Shown piece by piece: positions 55,501 through 57,271 of a stretch of DNA of 57,271 nt. The position numbers and the translations under genes were made by a program. A model generated the notes under the pieces. That model was not told the DNA's origin, did no database searches, and worked only from the letters and a program-made list of their open reading frames with translations. How positions within the stretch are numbered: position 1 is the stretch's first letter; each line of letters starts with the position of its first letter. This DNA is from Saprospiraceae bacterium (GTDB taxonomy: Bacteria > Bacteroidota > Bacteroidia > Chitinophagales > Saprospiraceae), in NCBI GenBank assembly GCA_013214355.1, contig JABSSL010000028.1, forward strand, positions 1 to 57,271. The letters are read 5' to 3'.

Positions 55501-56103
55501 GTAACGAATGCTGGCGGATGTTCTGATGAAGCTACGATTAATTTAAGCTTTGGATCTGACCTGTTCCAAGCCTTGTTCCTGGCTCCCACCGATGTGGTTG
55601 TGGATCAAGAGGTAGTGGTAGTTGAAGTATCCTGGCCTGCGCCAGATATGGTAGAATGGGTCTACGATCCAGATAGTGTCAACTTGAATGGACGTAACCA
55701 AAACCAGTACTTCTTTAGTTTCCCGTTCCCAGGTGAGGTCGATCTTACCATGATTGCGTCCGCTGGAGGTTGTGAAGGGATATTGACTAAAACACTGGTG
55801 GTTCATCCAGATTCCAGTTCGATTCCATCGGCCTTCCAAGGTCAACAGGAGATCATACAGTTTAGTCTGAGTCCAAACCCAAATATGGGAGATTTCAACA
55901 CCATTGTCGAACTTTCCGATCCGAAGCCGATTGTGCTTTCTGTCTTCAGCTTGGATGGGGTTGAGGTCGACCGAAGAATATTAAATGGCCAGGCGGTTTA
56001 TAGTGAAAGTTACAATCTCTCAGTCACCCCTGGTGTATACATCCTGGTGCTGCAAACACCAACACAACGAAAATCCATCGTCTTCTCTATTCTATCACCG
56101 TAA
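43594..56103 (+). CDS. giant SprB-repeat surface adhesin with T9SS type A sorting domain
   Basis: A 4169-residue exported protein. Order: signal peptide (1-23, ending TIAQ); an N-terminal beta-rich domain (about 25-170) with paired Cys (DCSYDCC); a linking part; about 44 tandem SprB-type repeats of some 76 residues (390-3913) with the shared pattern Cys ... NGSITV ... GGTPPYxYxWS ... GTYTVTVTDANGC; an Ig-like domain (3914-3985); a PKD-like segment; and a C-terminal T9SS type A sorting domain (about 4087-4169, SLSPNPNMGDF, SVFSLDG, GVYILVLQT). It is thus exported by T9SS and attached or released at the cell surface. SprB of Flavobacterium is the known gliding adhesin with this repeat, but it carries a different (type B) C-terminus with SprF partner; none is seen here. 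Function in motility or adhesion is inferred. Confidence 0.93.
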   Translation: MRYLKFILSIICLFVFSHSTIAQGTVRARLILNSVSFSRGADPFGNKPDPSWVVNGFLGGNFSATGTKCVHRSNSNFGTFNQNTNVFDMSTTNNVDVFTNGTILTVTLNAWENDRGSDCSYDCCAFLANNDDDKTSGATTILLADVIRFEDDSHTFDVSGNGFSANLTIKLETFDSYGNNNTLSILNANGSQAAGNFCKNDNYRIDANVNSNFKNYTLTWEKSTDGGNNWDFVETTFNRDYINVTATYPITQYQVYATSSLWEQAAPLSTTSLGASYVSAPAPPTGNQIRISLPDFCDQGSNPKGSIQVTGLSGAGNASTFDIWLYEGDYTNGEINIDRKLGVTKAQIDANPIVFDNLDPGTYSIRVGELGEEAFCVGIRENINVQAVPLPSIISATPNNARCNGDNGSVRISISGASGANFYELIPTGGGPTLSTTTGGSSANIPNVPVGTYNVRVTNGSSCQSEEAITVTVSEPEVLTAAIISSPPTVGGVEIPCRGDNTTVTAAFDGGNGGYRITGGVYNQFNVSSPRIVTVNSSTTNLNVSDYRGCSVNLPISLTEPSTDLSVTIGPTEPSISCQPTGEVSFSASGGITPYTYYLNGDDSNSNTTGNFTGLSGGNHRAFVRDAAGCVMIANFSITQTASLVFDTKTSTPATCWGDTDGTVDFSASGGAGTILYSFDGGTFNSTTSYSNLPAGTYEIIARDDEGCELIEEVTVSQPARIFMTSIDITQVTCSGEVASARIDFDEFDAAFSFQGGFHEISFDGGGTWQNFNPSFPDEAPFFVINNFFVPRATPYNIKLRNAEGCESVNTIAFDLPDPGVMSVTSATSTSETCVGANDGTITVQVEGGRPPYTIELYNGGSVVQTATDVGLESGTATVTFTGLSPSTGTNGNGNVGYGVVVTDDSQSAGALGNCEATFPSTFSAPSTVGGSEALITVAAGSDPEIVSIVNNGPLLNCFNFGRGNNGEYTIQTVTGGTPPYEYSSDGINWQSSNVLTGLSDFETLYVRDANGCTDSETFSNSNFITPPSVSGTPTQAATTGCEQGIAQINITGGNGGPYVVELYEAGELFCGELPFGEGFRSETTSGSSVTFEDLAGGTYEIAILDQATGCVDCLNPSFTIAEIAGPTLAVTGTTLESCAPGNDGSFTLTVSGGTPPYTVKNNNTSSTTLSSAPFNVTYSSLTDSLPNTFSVEDATGCISYITEVVERVVTIDASATATDVTGCAGDPSGSIEVTVTGGQSPYEIVWFFDQQEGSIASSGGSLTRTGLVAEEYEIGVTDANGCFTLISAIVEQPSGVLAEDPVTTDATCTGVDDGTASVSASGGTAPLEYSLDGGAYQSGSSFSGIAPGDHKITIRDASLCTTDVDFTIGVGADITAIPSVQDANCNGESNGSITITPSGGAVPYSYSLNGGAAQSSNVFSDLAAGTYEVTVTDNNGCSVVVSTIVVNEPDVLTATVEVVADATCLEPTGVLNALPVGGTAPYSYVWDGNNSLTNQTLTNAAAGPHTVAITDANGCTTSASASITAFNPISLELESSVDEACGQANGSITVTVVDGTAPFSFTWSNGAPDSPTATNLTAGTYTVDVIDANGCEDQLVITIGEIAPPSLVINTTQNSLCTDGNGSITVAAIGGTAPFQYNVDGGTLQDSPTFGGLDAGSYTFTVVDALGCEATVSGSISLELPPNVSLNTIDAACGQDDGEIQAVVTGGNPSYSYAWSVAGQTGAEITNLAPGTYTVTVTDQNGCEVIESATISEIAPPTITVESQSDATCGDSNGEATVSAAGGTPPYDYSWSVPNPNTANVSNLPEGTHFVTVTDNRGCETVQEIVIQNISGPSSLGFDVTNSICEQGNGSITVSVTGGTAPFDYNWSNGNPNNPTASGLSSGTYIVTVTDANGCTIIDQASVAFIESPSIAIESTANSICEDGNGSITVVASGGTPPYNYNWSGGIGAAGTTVANLNVGTYSITVTDANNCTDITTATINLEPAPIGFVESFDDSDCGGNNGFIQIGIVGGTGTAPISYSWNHNGSLNDNEATGLAPGTYTVTITDANGCEDIVEQTIGERPGPSLSLGSTTADICGQSIGAATVIPSGGIEPYTYVWSDNPGVNSPTLSGVLSGTYTVTITDFYGCFSSLEVTIDEIPGPSLVLDGIDDLPCVEGEVRIRVSVDAGTFPFEYDWNHDSSLNGPIASDLGSGTYTVTVTDANNCTDILEVVVDDVGPPSLERGLVVDSDCGANNGSITVIPSGGTPPYEFQWGQLGVTDEPTLTGVPPGTYLVQVIDANGCIAGVGAIVDEVGGAEIEVVEVNDSGCENDNGSITVQGIGGVEPYNWDWDHDTNLDGPTATGLPGGDYTVTLTDNFGCERSLTITVEETAPFVATISNVEPSLCEDGNGSLSISASGGQTPYSIDWNILPNGAGFNVSTLAAGNYEATVTDANGCEVILSQAVQLIEGPSVEISQQGDPSCAGPDGFVDLLITGGTEPYEIDWSHDSGVNTDFAGNLAADDYSITVTDANGCETVVSTTLTAPIDLTLEVTGQSPENCDLADGSATVAVVGQTGDFTYNWSHDQDLNSPTATGLAADTYSVTVTGDGFCDAIQTIEIAAVAGPSLSSPNTTDSDCNASNGSISFMVSGGTEPYTYDWDHDSDVDGPTADGLSAGTFTLVVTDANGCTVEGTATVSNLEAPTAIFDQIVDPTCLDNDGSLSVQVTGGVQPYTYAWSHNGNEDGATVTGLGADTYTLTVTDVNGCQSIISQILADDNPLLLELVEKTNSVCEDGNGSISVAASGGTAGYSISWDHDSGLTSSIITGLNAGDYTATVTDQNGCTSSLTVSIELVGAPVLTVADQTDAQCIDNGSITLAVTGGLEPYSYTWSHNDQLNSNTATGLAIGSYTATVTDGNGCTATTTVEVEGELGPALTASSVNPACTNDNGSITIQADVALGPYQYAWSHDQDLAANEATGLAAGEYTVTVTGPSGCPSTITVELIFEEGVSATIANQTDSECTDGNGSITIEATGGVPPYTVAWSHDDNVTELSLDNLVAGDYSATVTDANGCEDIISTSISLQEGPAIVWTTEAGASCDDNNGALSASVTGGVPPYTYDWSHDEDLDGPVALGLAPGDYTLSVTDQNGCTTTLSSTIQVGELGLSITSFTDPSCSASTDGSITAMGTGGVTPYSYLWSNGGTGETISGLGAGTYTVTMTDASGCESSAETTLTAADDLELNFTVLQNGCEGENNGEVQVTASGGTGNYTYSWDAPGTPTTATIANLAPGEYGVTVTDGSGCGTAGTVTIEEVPGISLELSSTPSCLDALNGTASVVASGGTGNFTYLWDDADGQTTATAINLLPGVYTVVVTDDNGCTSSNSISVSAAPALSLEVTNVVQPDCTSNPSGSITVVASGGTGAISYLWNDDNNQTTATATGLDPGTYEVVATDENGCTANVSIEILAPGDLEVAVSNITPPSCAGDATGSATVFVNNGSGDYTYLWNDAAGQTTASLNNVPAGTYQVRVTDAANGCFVVQEVTITDPDVISISLISATPPPCGQSTGGEALVEASGGAGNYSYSWNDPNGQSSAFVNNLAPGDYEVTVTDENACTSTLLVTIPAGQELSASITDFSGPSCADENDGFATVTVVGGSANLTYQWNDPAFQTTATAIGLSPGTYTVEVMDDGDCSTSVTIEIPSTPALSISLASSTQPSCSGFNDGELSITIAGGTGSYTILWDDTNAQTTATASNLSSGVYTVTVTDENGCDLTETFVLEDAAALTLSLETVEATCFSGSADGSITASIEGGTGPYTYQWDDPAAQTTATASNLAAGTYTLIVTDANGCNISQAVDLGASASEILVTEGQNSPSCEGGNDGDITLQVAGGAGGFQYAWSNGATTASLTDLTAGTYSVIITDAQGCTAEREFILEDGPLFTVDLGNVDTTICEGEVLFFDFSDLDYDVSWTGPNGFVSTDKIVLLEDAGQYTVAVTNAGGCSDEATINLSFGSDLFQALFLAPTDVVVDQEVVVVEVSWPAPDMVEWVYDPDSVNLNGRNQNQYFFSFPFPGEVDLTMIASAGGCEGILTKTLVVHPDSSSIPSAFQGQQEIIQFSLSPNPNMGDFNTIVELSDPKPIVLSVFSLDGVEVDRRILNGQAVYSESYNLSVTPGVYILVLQTPTQRKSIVFSILSP
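44761..55332 (+). repeat. tandem array of about 44 SprB-type coding repeats
   Basis: Each unit is about 228 bases (76 residues) and starts with Gly/Pro-rich GPSL-like sequence and ends with a Cys-containing NGC motif. Units 1-10 (44761 to about 47477) are divergent. Units 11-34 (to 53013) are canonical, many with WSHD or WDHD in the middle. Units 35-44 (53014-55332) form a second type with WNDxNAQTTATA. The unit count is by eye and may be off by one or two. Confidence 0.85.
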
Positions 56104-56165
56104 TCATTGAGAAGAAAAGCGCGATATGATCATTGGATCATGAAGTGTAGTTAATTGATCAGATT

Positions 56166-56210
56166 AAGAGGGCGATAAGTTTTGACTTATCGTCCTCTTC
56201 GTTGTTTTAT
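56166..56210 (+). terminator. rho-independent terminator of the surface operon
   Basis: AAGAGGGCGATAAG-TTTTGA-CTTATCGTCCTCTT forms a 14-bp stem with one G-T pair and a 6-base loop, followed by CGTTGTTTTAT. It lies 62 bases after the adhesin stop codon. Confidence 0.85.
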
Positions 56211-56267
56211 AATACCGGGCGTATACACATACTCGCCAATCCTAGATAGTAAAAGCCTTCAGATTGA

Positions 56268-56455
56268 CTAGAAGCCATCTCAAAAACATCCTTTGCGCTG
56301 CAAAAGGACCTTTTGAAGACATATTTCGTTGCAAAAAGCGTCGCGTATTAAGGCTATCCTGCCTGGCGGCTCGACAGGTGCTCCGTTTTTGCGTCTCATC
56401 TGACTTCAAAACTTCTCTTTTTCACTATCAAAAATCTTTTTGAGGTGGCTTCTAG
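56268..56455. repeat. 188-bp inverted-repeat element (MITE-like)
   Basis: The left end CTAGAAGCCATCTCAAAAAC (56268 onward) and the reverse complement of the right end, CTAGAAGCCACCTCAAAAAG (ending 56455), agree at 18 of 20 positions, and weaker pairing (TTTTGAAG) extends inward to about 50 bases. The interior has no coding frame; it contains a perfect AAAAGG-A-CCTTTT. Both ends are CTAG, so a target duplication cannot be separated from the ends. It looks like a non-autonomous mobile element or a large structured intergenic repeat. No transposase is in the window. Confidence 0.6.
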
Positions 56456-56520
56456 CAGAAAGCGTATTTTTATTTCTTAGGTGGGTGTTTTATTACTGAA
56501 TCTTAAACCACTTCTCAAAA

Positions 56521-57177
56521 ATGAAGTATCTACTCTGGATTAGTGTAACCCTATTTGCCGTTTGGAGTTGCACGGGGACTCGTCAACTGGCGAGCAAAAT
56601 GGATAAAAAGGGACAATTCTCCCAAAGCCAACTAGACTTAATCATGGAAGCTGATACTTCCAAGCCTATGCGCGTGTATAAGATCGATAATCGAGCAGAT
56701 TCGATTTTACTAAGAACCAAAAGCGAGCCGGTAGTAGTGGATCCAACTGACCCGGTTTTGAGCAACTTTGTCAAGCGATTATACCGAACGGTAAGAGACA
56801 GCATGTCACTGGGAGTTGGGATTGCCGCTCCTCAGGTTGGAGTCTTGAAAGATATTATCTGGGTACAAAGATTTGATAAACCGGGTTTCCCATTTGAAGC
56901 GTATTTAAACCCCAAGATTCTACAGTATTCTACCCTAAAACAAGATTGCCTAGAAGGTTGCCTTTCTATTCCAAATCGTCGGGATACAACGCAAACTAGA
57001 GCTTACGCCATTCTCTTGGATTATGATCGACTAGACGGTAGTCATCACACAGAGATGGTAGAAGATTTTACGGCAGTTATTTTCCAGCATGAGATTGATC
57101 ATCTGAATGGGATTTTGTATTTGGATCATTTGGAGCAAGAAAAGCGAGACGCAGGGAAAAGATCAAGGACACCCTAG
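56521..57177 (+). CDS. def: peptide deformylase with an N-terminal export/lipoprotein signal
   Basis: Peptide deformylases remove the formyl group from N-terminal methionine and are normally cytoplasmic. All three metal/active-site motifs are intact: GVGIAAPQVG (98-107), EGCLS (145-149, Cys147 ligand) and QHEIDH (189-194, His190 and His194 ligands with Glu191). The 218 residues are longer than the usual ~170-190 because the N-terminus carries MKYLLWISVTLFAVWSC, a hydrophobic segment with a lipobox-like VWSC (Cys17; Trp at -2 is atypical), followed by a polar region to about residue 50. This suggests an envelope-anchored form. The start at 56521 is the only ATG before the catalytic core that leaves this segment; the next in-frame ATG encodes Met27. 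The gene stands alone after the inverted-repeat element. Confidence 0.9.
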   Translation: MKYLLWISVTLFAVWSCTGTRQLASKMDKKGQFSQSQLDLIMEADTSKPMRVYKIDNRADSILLRTKSEPVVVDPTDPVLSNFVKRLYRTVRDSMSLGVGIAAPQVGVLKDIIWVQRFDKPGFPFEAYLNPKILQYSTLKQDCLEGCLSIPNRRDTTQTRAYAILLDYDRLDGSHHTEMVEDFTAVIFQHEIDHLNGILYLDHLEQEKRDAGKRSRTP

Positions 57178-57204
57178 CATAAAATCACTTTGACAGCTAG
57201 CGGC

Positions 57205-57222
57205 GTCTGCGATGCAGACTTT
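57205..57222 (+). terminator. short hairpin after the deformylase gene
   Basis: GTCTGC-GAT-GCAGAC is a perfect 6-bp stem followed by TTT, 27 bases after the stop codon. Short for a terminator, but well placed. Confidence 0.45.
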
Positions 57223-57246
57223 GAATTATTGAAGTTGTTTTAAGGG

Positions 57247-57266
57247 AATTGGGCTATTGCTCAATT
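57247..57266. repeat. hairpin at the window edge
   Basis: AATTGGGC-TATT-GCTCAATT forms an 8-bp stem with one G-T pair and is followed by A5 at the window edge, so it reads as a minus-strand terminator (A run becomes U run upstream only) or a two-sided hairpin. The gene it serves lies outside the window. Confidence 0.35.
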
Positions 57267-57271
57267 AAAAA

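Overview
The window looks like a chromosomal segment of a Bacteroidota bacterium, most likely a marine member of the Saprospiria (Lewinella-like); that placement is inference. Seen in the sequence: a SusC/SusD outer-membrane pair, a giant adhesin made of SprB-type repeats with a C-terminal type IX secretion (T9SS) sorting domain, many lipoprotein signal peptides with loose lipoboxes, weak Shine-Dalgarno sites, and a tmRNA whose tag ends AMAA.

Layout. 1-1.1 kb (minus): the start of a lipoprotein that runs off the edge, and an alpha/beta-hydrolase with an unusual active site. 1.4-1.8 kb (minus): tmRNA gene with its terminator. 2.0-4.3 kb: convergent lysine-ketoglutarate-reductase-like dehydrogenase and purC. 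4.7-6.4 kb (minus): sulfatase lipoprotein. 6.5-9.1 kb: a small cysteine-rich exported protein divergent from an overlapping histidine kinase/response regulator pair, with three 11-bp-spaced direct repeats between them. 9.1-12.2 kb: serine hydrolase (beta-lactamase fold) convergent with a Rieske-ThDP enzyme fusion. 12.5-20.1 kb: a plus-strand run of DUF5916 outer-membrane protein, DUF2652+SRPBCC protein, sterol-desaturase-family protein, secreted beta-helix protein, and PQQ dehydrogenase with a haem-c insert. 20.6-24.1 kb: TPR protein, GNAT acetyltransferase, second sulfatase, and convergent L-rhamnose mutarotase. 24.5-27.8 kb: class A penicillin-binding protein 1A and a DUF1761 membrane protein. 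27.9-32.5 kb (minus): SusD then SusC homologues. 33.5-56.1 kb: four consecutive genes for exported proteins of 574, 2027, 736 and 4169 residues. 56.2-57.3 kb: a 188-bp inverted-repeat element and a peptide deformylase with an export signal.

How the parts may work together. The 33.5-56.1 kb block is the most striking part: a predicted outer-membrane barrel, two very different beta-rich/FN3 proteins and one T9SS-targeted adhesin with about 44 repeats, probably one transcription unit for a cell-surface structure. The two sulfatases, rhamnose mutarotase and SusCD fit a marine polysaccharide scavenger, though no glycoside hydrolase or lyase is in view, so a complete utilisation locus is not shown. 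The kinase/regulator and cysteine-rich protein look like a local envelope-sensing module. All functions come from reading sequence and recalled family knowledge; no database search was run.
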